A DNA stretch of 64,000 nucleotides from G963663735 sp963663735 (GTDB taxonomy: Bacteria; Acidobacteriota; UBA6911; RPQK01; JAPXNP01): contig CAXXHN010000001.1 of the NCBI GenBank assembly GCA_963663735.2, positions 558,001 to 622,000 on the forward strand. The letters are read 5' to 3'. Below the pieces are notes generated by a model. It was not told the origin of the DNA, made no database searches, and worked only from the letters and a program-made list of their open reading frames with translations. Position 1 is the first letter of the stretch. Each line of letters starts with the position of its first letter. A program made the translations under genes and the position numbers. Below are positions 28,022 to 37,737 of the stretch, in pieces.

Positions 28022-29731
28022 CTACAATTCACCTAAAAGACACCCGTCCGTGTACAATTCAGAGAAGTCAGGTTCACTTTCCAGTTCAAGATGGGTTATA
28101 TTTTTAACAACCTTTTCTAGTTCCTGTCTTGACACTGAAGACAAGAGGGCCATGGACGCCCCTTCTATCGACGCATTCCCCAAACGGTAAAATTTCTTTT
28201 CTTCTAACCGCGGCAAGATTCCGATTCTGGAAGCTGAATCAAGACTCAGATATTTACCAAAAGCACCCGCCAGATAAAACCTGTCTATATCCTCTACACC
28301 CAGGCCGCACTTTCGCAGGGCAATCCTGATTCCCGCGGTAATTGCCGCTTTAGCCTGGAGGAGCTGACTTATATCGTCCTCGTCCAGAAACAGGCCCTCC
28401 GTACCACTCATAATCAGTCGTTTTGGTTCACCAGGTGGTGCCACTACCGAGAAGGCCCGGGAGCGCGTGCTGTCCCAGTCAGGATCGGATGATGCCGGAT
28501 CACTTACACTCCGGTTCAGCCCTTCAGTAATTCGCCCCCTGTTGTTGACTAATCCTGCTTCTAACATTTCCCCAAGCAGGCTGATCAGGCCTGAACCGCA
28601 AAAGCCTGCAGGAGCAGCTTTTCCAATCACTTTTACCTGGACAGTGTTGTCCGAAAGAATCCTCACTGCTTCTACAGCTCCCCTTACTCCAGGCATCCCG
28701 CATTTGATCTGTCCTCCTTCAAAGGCAGGTCCTGCGGGGCATGATGCCGTGACAATCCTGTCACCGTTTTTGACTACTATTTCTGAATTGGTTCCCAGAT
28801 CCAGGAATACAGCATTCATCTCGGCCCATGCCAGTCCTGACGCCAGCACCCCAGCGGATATATCTGCACCTACATGGGATCCGGGAAGAGGAAGCCCATA
28901 GATCCTCCCCGAAAGACTCATATGCACACCGATTTCCGAAGGAGAAAGGCTCACTGAAGTAGAATCCCTTTTGCCCTGCTTAGCTTCCTCTTCTAAAAGC
29001 GACCAAAACGGATGCTGCCCCAGTCCATTGACATCGATTCCAAAAAAAATATCTCGCATTGCCGGATTGCCGGCAACAACCATTTCATAAATGGTGCCGT
29101 CCGGAATGCTTAATCCCTTCAAAATCCGGTTGATCTGCTTAACCAGAGCCTGCTGCAGAGCTGCCAACCCTTCTCCTGAGGCATAACTAATGCGTGATAT
29201 CACATCACTCCCCGCGAAAAACTGGGGATTGATAAACGAATCACTATAAATAGCTTTTCCGGTTTCCAGGTCTTCCACCCTCAAAACCACAGTTGAGGTC
29301 CCAATATCCAGGGCCACACCAAAGACGCCTCCCCGGTATTTATCAATTACGATTCCATCCAGCAGAACCTGACCACATGACACCTTAACTGCAGGATCAA
29401 AACAAGGAAATGGGCCGGGAATGCCCACCCCGGAATCTTCAATTCTCTGAGGTGTACTCGTTCCAGAAAAACAGAGGATCCCTCCAGAATCAGCCACAAT
29501 CCTGGCCTGGCAGGCGAGTCGATGACCTGGACCCAGGTGCAGCTCAGGCACTGTTCTTCGGGAAAGCAACTCCTCCCCCTCCTGTATGATCAGGTTGCAC
29601 TCCTGGCAGCTGCCGCTTCCGCCGCAGGAAGCAGGCAGCGCATGTCCCGCTTGCTGCAGGCATTCATACAGCGTTGAGCCGATACCCCCAATTACCATTT
29701 CCCCATTGAAATTCAGTACAACTGACACCAA
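28022..29731 (-). CDS. Reductive activator of corrinoid enzymes (2Fe-2S plus ASKHA domain)
   Basis: RACE proteins use ATP and a ferredoxin-type centre to reduce inactive cob(II)alamin on methyltransferase corrinoid proteins. The N-terminal 2Fe-2S domain has cysteines at about 36, 42, 45 and 74. The ATPase-like core starts near residue 136 with ALDIGTSTVVLRV and includes FLDLGTNSEIVV, GFCGSGLISLL and YLAGAFGKYL, the signature of the DUF4445/RamA-like family. The frame opens with TTG 29731; GTG 29728 is equally possible, as AGGAGG lies unusually far upstream. It is 103 bases from the methyltransferase gene in the same direction, so the pair probably works together. Confidence 0.88.
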   Translation of the reverse strand: MVSVVLNFNGEMVIGGIGSTLYECLQQAGHALPASCGGSGSCQECNLIIQEGEELLSRRTVPELHLGPGHRLACQARIVADSGGILCFSGTSTPQRIEDSGVGIPGPFPCFDPAVKVSCGQVLLDGIVIDKYRGGVFGVALDIGTSTVVLRVEDLETGKAIYSDSFINPQFFAGSDVISRISYASGEGLAALQQALVKQINRILKGLSIPDGTIYEMVVAGNPAMRDIFFGIDVNGLGQHPFWSLLEEEAKQGKRDSTSVSLSPSEIGVHMSLSGRIYGLPLPGSHVGADISAGVLASGLAWAEMNAVFLDLGTNSEIVVKNGDRIVTASCPAGPAFEGGQIKCGMPGVRGAVEAVRILSDNTVQVKVIGKAAPAGFCGSGLISLLGEMLEAGLVNNRGRITEGLNRSVSDPASSDPDWDSTRSRAFSVVAPPGEPKRLIMSGTEGLFLDEDDISQLLQAKAAITAGIRIALRKCGLGVEDIDRFYLAGAFGKYLSLDSASRIGILPRLEEKKFYRLGNASIEGASMALLSSVSRQELEKVVKNITHLELESEPDFSELYTDGCLLGEL

Positions 29732-30045
29732 AAAAGTCTACCAGAATCCTCCTGTAGTAAATATCCCCCGGAGAGAATCATATTCTGAAAATCAGAGATG
29801 ATTCAGAAAGGGGGTAGTTTTGGATACATGACCAGCATAGAGCCCCCTATTCATTGGCAAAACAAATAATAGGGGACCAGAAAGAAATTAAATCTTAAAT
29901 GAACTATAATGTTGCACTAAAGATCATATAATAGAATTTCGCGCTTCGTTTATGGAGTGCATTTTTTTGTAAAAAACTGGTTGAATTAATTATAAATCCA
30001 GTTAAGGTGTTACTTAAAACAAAAGATTTTATGGCTGAGGGGTTA
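29732..30045. other. Divergent promoter region between RACE gene and receptor gene
   Basis: 314 bases. On the plus strand two TATAAT words occur at 29905-29910 and 29927-29932, but neither has a convincing -35 box at the right distance. No RNA element of known class is visible. Confidence 0.4.
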
Positions 30046-32817
30046 ATGATAAGGATAAAAGAGCAGTTTATATATGGGTTAATCTCTTTCGTAGTACTTA
30101 TAACATTCCCTGTCCTGTCCGCCCAAGGCCAGGCTGAAACAGGATCGCTGCAAATCAGTGGGATTGTCAAAGCCAATGACGGCACACCATTAACTGGTGC
30201 GGAGGTCTCCATAGAAGAAACCGGGGTTACAGTATTAACAGATGATTCTGGCCAGTATGTCATCAAGGACCCTCCAAAGGGAACTTTTACTTTGACAGCC
30301 AGACTTGACGGGTTTGAAGACAGCGAAAACGAAGTGGAATTCTTCGATGTGTCCCGGATCATAAATTTCACCCTGACTATTTCTGAAATCAAGTATGAAG
30401 TAACGGTCAGGGCCGACATGCCTGAACTCATGGATGCATCTTCCAGCATTGGGGTAGTCTCCATTGAACCTAAGCAACTGTCATCCCTGCCCAGCCTGGG
30501 TGAAAAGGATATCTTCAGGTCAATACAGATGATGCCGGGTGTCAGCGCGTCGAACGAAGCTTCTTCCGGTTTATATGTAAGGGGTGGAACACCGGATCAG
30601 AACCTGGTTCTCCTGGATGGGATGAATATCTATGAGGTTGATCACTTTTACGGTATCTTCAGTGCCTTCAACTCAAATGCCGTATCCAACTTAACCATGC
30701 ACAAAGGGGCATTCGAAGCTGAGTACGGGGAACGGCTTTCCAGTGTAGTGGACATGACCGGACGGAGTGGTATAGGCGATACTGCTGTCTTCGGAGGAGG
30801 CGCAAGCTTCCTGAGTGCCAACGGATATGCTGATATCCCCCTGGGAAGCAATGGCTCCTTCATGTTTGCCGGTCGCAAATCCTACAATACATTCCTCAGT
30901 AATCAGATTCAAGAGGCATATGATTCCAGCGTTTCGCAGGGATTTGGCGTGGGAGGCATGGGAGGAGGGCCTGGCGGAAGCTTTGAAACCCAGCCGGTAG
31001 CTTCTTTCTGGGACACCAATCTCAGGGCCAACTTCAACCTGGGCTCCAAAGATTCACTGATATTCGCCGGTTATTTTGGCAGAGACAACTTGGATAACTC
31101 CAGAGTTAATGAATTGGGCTCGCTTGCCCTGGCATATTCCGGGCGCTATCAGAATGACAGTGATGTCCCGGAATCCCTGACCATGGATATAGGGGATGTC
31201 TCCAACTGGGGAAATAACGCCGGAAGCGTCAACTGGTTGAGGAACTGGACCGGTAATTTCACCACACTGGTAACCGGTTCTGCTTCAAGCTTTTTCAGGG
31301 ATTACGACCGGACAACCACGATGACTGAAGTTGACAACGACGGCAACGAACTGGACCCGGTAGAAAGAGGAAGCCTTGAGAAAAATAAGGTCAGGGACTA
31401 TACATTCAAGGTGACCAATTTTTACAATCCTTTAGCCAGCCATAACCTGGTATTTGGAATCCAGACTACTCATAGCGAGGTGGATTACTTCTATGAAATG
31501 ACACAGTCTGCCTCAATCATCAACAATAGCTGGTCAGGGAATACCTACTCTGGATTTGCCAAGGATATTTTTTCACCGGTGAAATGGCTGACGATTACAC
31601 CTGGCATCAGAGCCACCTATTACGATGTCACGGAAAAAACCTACATCGACCCCAGGCTTGCCCTGACTCTCCAGCTCAATGATGAAATAAGTTTAAAAGC
31701 GGGAGGAGGAGAATACCACCAGTTTACCAGCCGCCTCTTAAGGGAGAACCCCATGGAAGGGGACAAGTGGTTCTGGATGATGGCAGACGATGAGTTAATT
31801 CCGGTTAGTAAATCACGGAACATTGTCGTGGGGTTCTCATGGGAAAACCCGAAATACCTCTTCAACGTCGAATATTATGACAGGAAGCTCTCAGGTCTTT
31901 CAGAATTTGCGTCAACCAGATTCCGGCCTAGAAACGTGGATACAATTAATCTTTATGAGCAGTTTTATGTAGGAGACGGCTTTTCACGGGGGCTGGAGTT
32001 CCTTTACCAGAAAAAATTTGGCAAACATACTGGCTGGATAACCTATACCAAGGGTGAAGTCGAATACAATTTTCCTGATTTCCAGGATACCCCCTATCCC
32101 GCTTCCCATGATTCAACCCACGAATTCAAAATAGTGGATTCTTACAAATGGAGAAATTTTATTTTTTCCGGCACCTGGATATATGCCACGGGTAAACCCT
32201 TTACCGCCCCAACCGGAGACATTGACGAATTCGAAGTTGAAGGGCCTGATGGAGAAACTAGAACCTTTGAACAGGTGGAGCTCGGAGAGAAAAACGGATT
32301 AAGGCTGCCTTCATACCACCGCCTGGATCTTTCGGCAAAGTGGGATTTTCTTGATAAGGACGGGAACAAGGGGAATATTGGCGTCGCCGTTTTTAATGCC
32401 TACAATAACAGCAACGTATGGAGATATGAATACCAGGCGTTCGATAACGAAATCTATACAACTGAAGTCAATTATCTGGGTTTTACGATCAGCGCTTTTA
32501 TCAATTTCGATTTAGGATTGCCTACCGAAAAGGACCAGGTCGGACCCATCTCTGGATCCACGGAATACCAGAGCTATTCTGAAGCAAAAGCGGCCAAAAA
32601 GAAGGATCCGGTCTGGGATTTCCATGGCAAAGTTGAATCCATAGATTTGAAATCCCTGACTCTGGATACCAAGTGGGGAACAAAGACTTTGACCATCAAC
32701 GATGCGACAATCAAAGGGGAACCTACCTATGAACCCGGAACTCCCGTTCATGTATATTACAAAAAGGGAAGTGCCGACGAGCTGATTGTCACCATGGTAT
32801 TCCAGGTGATTGATTAG
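30046..32817 (+). CDS. TonB-dependent receptor with extra C-terminal domain
   Basis: A 923-residue outer-membrane receptor. A signal peptide ending near LSAQGQA is followed by a carboxypeptidase-regulatory-like domain (about 25-115), a plug with LYVRGGTPDQNLVLLDGM and a long barrel that appears to end at GFTISAFINFDLGL. About 95 more residues follow, a soluble, lysine-rich domain with GKVESIDLKSLTLDT and VHVYYKKGS, which is unusual since receptors normally end in the last barrel strand. ATG 30046 has GAGGGG just upstream; ATG 30031 and GTG 30007 are in frame. It is unlike the two Oar-type copies. The substrate is unknown. Confidence 0.9.
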   Translation: MIRIKEQFIYGLISFVVLITFPVLSAQGQAETGSLQISGIVKANDGTPLTGAEVSIEETGVTVLTDDSGQYVIKDPPKGTFTLTARLDGFEDSENEVEFFDVSRIINFTLTISEIKYEVTVRADMPELMDASSSIGVVSIEPKQLSSLPSLGEKDIFRSIQMMPGVSASNEASSGLYVRGGTPDQNLVLLDGMNIYEVDHFYGIFSAFNSNAVSNLTMHKGAFEAEYGERLSSVVDMTGRSGIGDTAVFGGGASFLSANGYADIPLGSNGSFMFAGRKSYNTFLSNQIQEAYDSSVSQGFGVGGMGGGPGGSFETQPVASFWDTNLRANFNLGSKDSLIFAGYFGRDNLDNSRVNELGSLALAYSGRYQNDSDVPESLTMDIGDVSNWGNNAGSVNWLRNWTGNFTTLVTGSASSFFRDYDRTTTMTEVDNDGNELDPVERGSLEKNKVRDYTFKVTNFYNPLASHNLVFGIQTTHSEVDYFYEMTQSASIINNSWSGNTYSGFAKDIFSPVKWLTITPGIRATYYDVTEKTYIDPRLALTLQLNDEISLKAGGGEYHQFTSRLLRENPMEGDKWFWMMADDELIPVSKSRNIVVGFSWENPKYLFNVEYYDRKLSGLSEFASTRFRPRNVDTINLYEQFYVGDGFSRGLEFLYQKKFGKHTGWITYTKGEVEYNFPDFQDTPYPASHDSTHEFKIVDSYKWRNFIFSGTWIYATGKPFTAPTGDIDEFEVEGPDGETRTFEQVELGEKNGLRLPSYHRLDLSAKWDFLDKDGNKGNIGVAVFNAYNNSNVWRYEYQAFDNEIYTTEVNYLGFTISAFINFDLGLPTEKDQVGPISGSTEYQSYSEAKAAKKKDPVWDFHGKVESIDLKSLTLDTKWGTKTLTINDATIKGEPTYEPGTPVHVYYKKGSADELIVTMVFQVID

Positions 32818-33144
32818 TCCGTTTATGGAACGGGATAATCTGGAAAGACATCAGAGAAATCTGCCCAGAGGGCGAAGATTTCGGTTTCCTCAAAAATTGC
32901 TATCAATAACCCGATCCCGCGGTCATTAAGAATAAGGGCAACCAGCAAAGGCGCAGGAAGGCAGGAGCCAGGGGTATAATCCCTGGGAAAACGTCTGCTT
33001 GCGCCTTTGCTTTATTGTTTTTAGAATAGAAGTCCAGGCCGGAGCCGTGCATAAGTACAAACACGATCAAAATTCAGATAGTGATTGCCTGGAGTTAAAG
33101 AGTCTTTGTCAATCAGGAAATTGGAATAACCAGCGGAGATAAGA
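32818..33144. other. Intergenic region after the receptor gene
   Basis: 327 bases, with a nested terminator-like hairpin at 32944-33011 and the ribosome binding site of the next gene (GGAG at 33135). No coding frame is supported. Confidence 0.6.
32944..33022 (+). terminator. Large nested hairpin with T-rich tail
   Basis: An outer 12-bp perfect stem (AGCAAAGGCGCA at 32944-32955 with 33000-33011) encloses an inner CCAGGG/CCCTGG hairpin (32968-32973 with 32981-32986). The outer stem is followed by TTATTGTTTTT. It probably terminates the receptor transcript, 126 bases after its stop codon. Confidence 0.75.
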
Positions 33145-34509
33145 ATGTCAACTCGTGGATCCTGGAGTTCAAGAATTGGATTTATCCTGGCCGGAGCCGG
33201 ATCGGCCGTAGGCCTCGGATCAATCTGGCGTTTTCCTTATATGACCGGAGATAATGGAGGCGCGGCATTTGTTGTTGTCTACCTGATCTGTTGTTGCCTG
33301 ATAGGTTATCCGGTGATGTTGGCAGAACTGGCTTTGGGCCGGCATTCAGGGAAAAATCCTGTAGGCATGTTCAAGAAGCTTTCCGGAGGGAACAACCTTC
33401 TTTGGAAAGGAGTAGGCGGTCTCTGCGTAGCCAGTGGGCTGGTCATATTCGCCTGGTACAGCGTGATTGCCGGGTGGGTAGTCGGATATCTCTACAAAAC
33501 AGCAGAGGGTACCTTTAATACCCAGCTCAGCACCTCTGTAATTGATGACATCTTCTCCAACTTTGTCAGCCAGCCGTTCCTTGTTATGTTTTTTCACGTT
33601 CTCATAATTGCGGCAACGGCCTTTGTCCTGACAGGGGGAGTGAAAGGCGGCATCGAGATGCTATCCAAGTGGCTCATGCCTCTTCTCTTTCTGCTCCTGA
33701 TCATACTGGCCATAAGATCAGTAACGCTGGAAGGGGCCATGGCTGGGATTCGTTTCTATCTTTATCCTGATTTTTCCAAGATAACGGGAATTGTCGTCCT
33801 TAAAGCAATGGGCCAGGCTTTGTTTTCCCTGAGCCTGGGCATGGGCACAATGATAACCTACGGAAGCTACCTGTCAAAAAAAGAAAATATCCCAGTATCC
33901 GCCCTGTGGATCACTCTCTGTGATACCTGGGTAAGTCTGCTGGCCGGATTTGTCGTCCTGCCGGCAGTTGCCGCCATGGGAGGGAGTTTCACCGAAGGCC
34001 CGGATCTGGTTTTCAAGGTAATCCCTTCAATTTTTGCTCAAATGCCGGGGGGGTACTTTTTCGGCATGGGTTTCTTCCTGCTGCTGATAATAGCTTCCCT
34101 CACTTCTACAGTATCCATAATGGAAGTACCTGTAGCCTACTTCGTTGATGAGCGGAGATGGTCACGGAAAAAAGCAGTGATCTTAGTCGCTGTCGTGGCC
34201 TGGGTAATAGGGACACCGGCAGCCCTGTCCCAGGGAGCGTCTTCTTTCCTGACCAGCCTCCCGGTCCTTTCTGCCAGCTTCTTCGACATAATCAGCACCC
34301 TTTTCGGAGATATCTCCCTGTCAATTGGTTCTTTCTTTATCGCTCTTTTTATAGCCTGGAAGTGGGATCTTGAACTTGCCGCAAAGGAGCTGCGGCACAA
34401 TGGCAGCTTTGCCGTTGAGAGTGCCTGGAAGTTCTGCATCAGTTACGTTTCGCCTGTTATTATTCTGATAATATTTGCTTTTACGATTTGGACAACATTT
34501 ATTTCCTGA
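33145..34509 (+). CDS. Sodium-dependent transporter, SNF/NSS family (1)
   Basis: A 454-residue membrane protein of the neurotransmitter:sodium symporter fold. The first helix has the sodium- and substrate-binding signature GSAVGLGSIWRFPYM; about 11-12 helices follow. Bacterial relatives import amino acids with sodium. ATG 33145 is preceded by GGAG at 8 bases. A second member of the family follows 110 bases downstream on the same strand. The substrate cannot be told from sequence. Confidence 0.93.
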   Translation: MSTRGSWSSRIGFILAGAGSAVGLGSIWRFPYMTGDNGGAAFVVVYLICCCLIGYPVMLAELALGRHSGKNPVGMFKKLSGGNNLLWKGVGGLCVASGLVIFAWYSVIAGWVVGYLYKTAEGTFNTQLSTSVIDDIFSNFVSQPFLVMFFHVLIIAATAFVLTGGVKGGIEMLSKWLMPLLFLLLIILAIRSVTLEGAMAGIRFYLYPDFSKITGIVVLKAMGQALFSLSLGMGTMITYGSYLSKKENIPVSALWITLCDTWVSLLAGFVVLPAVAAMGGSFTEGPDLVFKVIPSIFAQMPGGYFFGMGFFLLLIIASLTSTVSIMEVPVAYFVDERRWSRKKAVILVAVVAWVIGTPAALSQGASSFLTSLPVLSASFFDIISTLFGDISLSIGSFFIALFIAWKWDLELAAKELRHNGSFAVESAWKFCISYVSPVIILIIFAFTIWTTFIS

Positions 34510-34619
34510 AAAAGCCTGGTCTCCCGGAGAAGGAATGAATAACCTAATGCAAACATCCGAATCAGGACTAAAGATAAACTGTCCGGAAAAATCTCAGTTC
34601 ATCCCGAGTAATATTCCAG

Positions 34620-36077
34620 ATGAAATCCTCTGAAAGATTCACATCTCACTGGGGCCTGATTGTTTCAATTATTGGAATTGCAATCGGGACCGGCAATATC
34701 TGGAGATTTCCCAGAATTGCCGCTGCAAACGGAGGGGGAACTTTTTTAATCCCCTGGATTTTGTTCCTTTTCTGCTGGAGCATCCCCCTGATAATCGCTG
34801 AATTCGCCATAGGCCGACACACCCGAAAGGGCACCATTGGTTCGTTTGTACTCATGATGGGAGACCGTTTCGCCTGGATGGGAGGATTTGTTGGATTTGT
34901 AACCACCGCCATAATGTTCTACTACTCGGTAGTCGCCGGATGGTGCATCAGGTATTTTCTGGGAGCCGCTACTGGCACACTGTTTAATACCGAAAACCAT
35001 CAAGAGTACTGGGACGCCTTTTCCGGCTCCGGCTGGCAGCCTTTTCTCTTCCATGTGATAGCAGTCAGTTGTGGCATCCTGGTTATCCGCCGGGGCGTTA
35101 CCCGTGGAATAGAAAGGGCGAACCGGTTTCTTATTCCGACGCTGCTGATTCTCATGATTGCTTCAGCTGTAAGGGCTGTCACTCTGCCTGGCGCCGCTGA
35201 TGGCTTGAGATTCATGTTCATGCCCAGGTGGGAACTCCTGGCTGATTACCACATATGGATCCAGGCATTAACACAGAATGCTTGGGATACAGGGGCCGGG
35301 TGGGGCTTGATCCTGACTTACGCGGTTTACATGAAAAAAAATGAAGACATCCCGATGAATGCTCTTTTTATCGGGATCGGAAACAACGCAGTTTCACTTC
35401 TGGCCGGAGTCACGATTTTCTGTGCAGTATTCGCCTTGGCTCCCGGTAACGCGGCTTCGTTGATCTCCTCATCCGGTCCGGCTAACACAGGGCTTACTTT
35501 CATTTGGATTCCCCAGCTTTTCCTCTCCATGCCAGGAGGCAAGCTTTTCACCGCTTTCTTTTTCCTGTCACTTTCATTTGCGGCTTTGAGTTCTCTCATT
35601 TCCATGCTGGAAATGACCACTCTTAATCTTTGCGATCTTGGAATCAAAAGGAAAAAAGCTCTCACCTGGGTGTACGCGGCCTCTCTTTTCTGCGGAATCC
35701 CCTCCTCCCTTAACCTGAATTTTCTGATTAACCAGGACTGGACCTGGGGTATTGGATTGATGGTCAGCGGGGCTTGTATATCAATCGCAGTGACTGTTTT
35801 TGGTGCAGCAAGATTCAGAACTGAAAAAATAAACCAGGATGGAAACAAAATAACCCTGGGACCCTGTTACGACTTGCTTATCAAATATGCCGTACCGGTG
35901 CAGGTTTTTATCCTGGTTGGATGGTGGTTTTACACCGCCGCGGCATTTGATCGCTTTGGATGGTGGAATCCGCTGGAACCCGAGTCTGTTGGAACCTGCC
36001 TGTCCCAATGGTCGTTTATAATAGTGGTACTGCTCCTGTTAAACCGAAGTCTTGCGCTTAGAATCAGGAGACAGTGA
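34620..36077 (+). CDS. Sodium-dependent transporter, SNF/NSS family (2)
   Basis: A 485-residue paralogue of the upstream gene, with helix-1 signature GIAIGTGNIWRFPRIAA. Its C-terminal helices differ and the sequence is clearly diverged, so this is an old duplication or independent acquisition, not a recent copy. Substituted binding residues suggest a different amino acid or amine. The ribosome binding site is weak. It may be cotranscribed with the following unknown gene. Confidence 0.92.
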   Translation: MKSSERFTSHWGLIVSIIGIAIGTGNIWRFPRIAAANGGGTFLIPWILFLFCWSIPLIIAEFAIGRHTRKGTIGSFVLMMGDRFAWMGGFVGFVTTAIMFYYSVVAGWCIRYFLGAATGTLFNTENHQEYWDAFSGSGWQPFLFHVIAVSCGILVIRRGVTRGIERANRFLIPTLLILMIASAVRAVTLPGAADGLRFMFMPRWELLADYHIWIQALTQNAWDTGAGWGLILTYAVYMKKNEDIPMNALFIGIGNNAVSLLAGVTIFCAVFALAPGNAASLISSSGPANTGLTFIWIPQLFLSMPGGKLFTAFFFLSLSFAALSSLISMLEMTTLNLCDLGIKRKKALTWVYAASLFCGIPSSLNLNFLINQDWTWGIGLMVSGACISIAVTVFGAARFRTEKINQDGNKITLGPCYDLLIKYAVPVQVFILVGWWFYTAAAFDRFGWWNPLEPESVGTCLSQWSFIIVVLLLLNRSLALRIRRQ

Positions 36078-36165
36078 AAAATATTGGCAATAGATCAGCT
36101 GCTCAATGGTTGTTTTTAGGCAACACAGTTTTCACCAAAACAGACCAGGATCAAAAAATATACTT

Positions 36166-36756
36166 ATGGATAAACAGACAATAATCCTGCTTCTCTTTAT
36201 GAAAAAAGGGAAACCCTTTTTTATCTCCAGCCAGCCTGAATTTGTTGAAGAACCAAGTAAATCAAAGCTTCCTGGAATCGTATTGAGGCTGAAAGAGAAA
36301 ATTCTGGAATTTTATAAAAAATTCAAAGAACGTTTTGATCCCCAGGAAAATGTATGTTCAGTCCTGCGTTTTGCCGACAGGATTACTATTGTCCACCCTA
36401 AAAGCATCTCTGAAACTGAAGCTGAAGCAATTTTTAAAAGCTTCCTTTCCCATTCCGGAAAAAAGCATACTGTCTGGATGTTTCTTGATTCCATTTTGGC
36501 CATGATGGGAGGAATCCTGACGCCTGTACCGGGTCCCAACCTGTTTTTTTTCTATCCCGCGACCAGGGTTGTAAGCCATTATTTTGCCAGACAAGGGATT
36601 AAAACAGCTAAGGCTATAAATAAAAAAGGCTTTACGATAAATTCTTTACTTGATACTATTCAGGAAAACTTGGAAAACCTGAATACAGTTGAGGCCGAGA
36701 TAAATAAATTAGAGGAATCCTTCAGGTGCGCCCATATCCTGCGCCTGTTAAGCTGA
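36166..36756 (+). CDS. Unknown protein, possible membrane-associated
   Basis: A 196-residue protein. A moderately hydrophobic central part contains MMGGILTPVPGPNLFFFYPATR followed closely by a histidine-rich VVSHYF segment; the C-terminus is a probable coiled coil. The PGPNxFxFxxxxR-SH pattern reminds me of the mitochondrial K+/H+ exchange-related family, but this is a weak recollection. ATG 36166 is chosen; the frame opens 20 codons earlier. It lies between an SNF transporter and a Crp/Fnr regulator on the same strand. Confidence 0.55.
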   Translation: MDKQTIILLLFMKKGKPFFISSQPEFVEEPSKSKLPGIVLRLKEKILEFYKKFKERFDPQENVCSVLRFADRITIVHPKSISETEAEAIFKSFLSHSGKKHTVWMFLDSILAMMGGILTPVPGPNLFFFYPATRVVSHYFARQGIKTAKAINKKGFTINSLLDTIQENLENLNTVEAEINKLEESFRCAHILRLLS

Positions 36757-36778
36757 CCTTAAAATTACTGGAATATAG

Positions 36779-37462
36779 ATGATAGATGCAAAATCTCTTA
36801 AAAACATTTCCATTTTCCAATCATTGCCGGAAGACGCACTCATGGAAGCTGCCAGTCATTTCAAGGTAAAGACATTTGGAAAGAATGAAATTATTTTTCA
36901 CGAAGAAGACACCGGACACTACATGTACTTCATCAAGAAGGGTCGTCTCAAGGTCTCACGTCTGCTGCCCAATGGAAAAGAAATGATCCTGGCGTTCCAT
37001 GAAGAAGGTGAATATTTCGGAGAAATGGCCCTGATAGACGGGAAAACGAGCCCTGCTACTGTTACCAGTGCTACATCAACCACAATCTATGTGCTGGACA
37101 AGACAAGTTTTCACACCCTTCTTAACCAGGATACAATCAACCGGGAAATCCTGATCAATTTATGCGGGCGCTGCCGGGATGCCTGGGCCCAGATTGAAGT
37201 ACTTACTTTTCACAATGCCAGCGCCAGAGTGTGCACCGCCCTCCACCAGCTTGCTGAAAAGCGCGGAATCCCCTGTCCTAAAGGCATTGAGATCCCGGTC
37301 AAGATAACTCATAAGGAGCTTTCCGACATGGTCGGGGTTTCGAGGGAGACTGTTACCAGGGTCTTGAGTTCCCTGCAGGCTGAATCAATAATCGAAATTG
37401 AATCCCGGAAAATCATAATTCCAGATGCAGATCTTCTCATTGAGCAGCTTCTATGCTGTTGA
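36779..37462 (+). CDS. Crp/Fnr family transcriptional regulator
   Basis: A 227-residue regulator with an N-terminal cyclic-nucleotide-binding fold (GEYFGEMALIDGKTSPATVTS phosphate-cassette region near 80-100) and a C-terminal winged helix with the recognition motif THKELSDMVGVSRETVTRVLSSL near residue 185. There is no N-terminal cysteine cluster of the Fnr type. The cassette has no arginine at the usual cAMP contact, so the effector may not be cAMP. It may control the upstream transporters, but only proximity suggests this. Confidence 0.92.
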   Translation: MIDAKSLKNISIFQSLPEDALMEAASHFKVKTFGKNEIIFHEEDTGHYMYFIKKGRLKVSRLLPNGKEMILAFHEEGEYFGEMALIDGKTSPATVTSATSTTIYVLDKTSFHTLLNQDTINREILINLCGRCRDAWAQIEVLTFHNASARVCTALHQLAEKRGIPCPKGIEIPVKITHKELSDMVGVSRETVTRVLSSLQAESIIEIESRKIIIPDADLLIEQLLCC

Positions 37463-37737
37463 CAATCCCTGTCCTGGTTTATTCACTGCCTCCCAATAAT
37501 ACCTGTTAAGTAGGCAAAACGGATTAGCCTTGAAAGGATCCAGACTGATTTGAATGATTTTTATCTGTTCTGAACCGTAGAAATCTATGTTCACATGTAG
37601 ATACGGATGCTTTGTCAGGGCGGCAGTCATCTGATTGTGGTAACCGCAGGGGAGACCAGTTCCGTGCTCTCAACGCCCGGATTTCAGCCAGACGATAACT
37701 TAAACCGGAGAATGAGGAGTTTCTCGACGGTTACTTA

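Noticed and set aside
37463..37737. Possible FMN riboswitch near ribD
   Set aside because: This spacer is downstream of ribD, and no conserved RFN core is found here or upstream of 38838.
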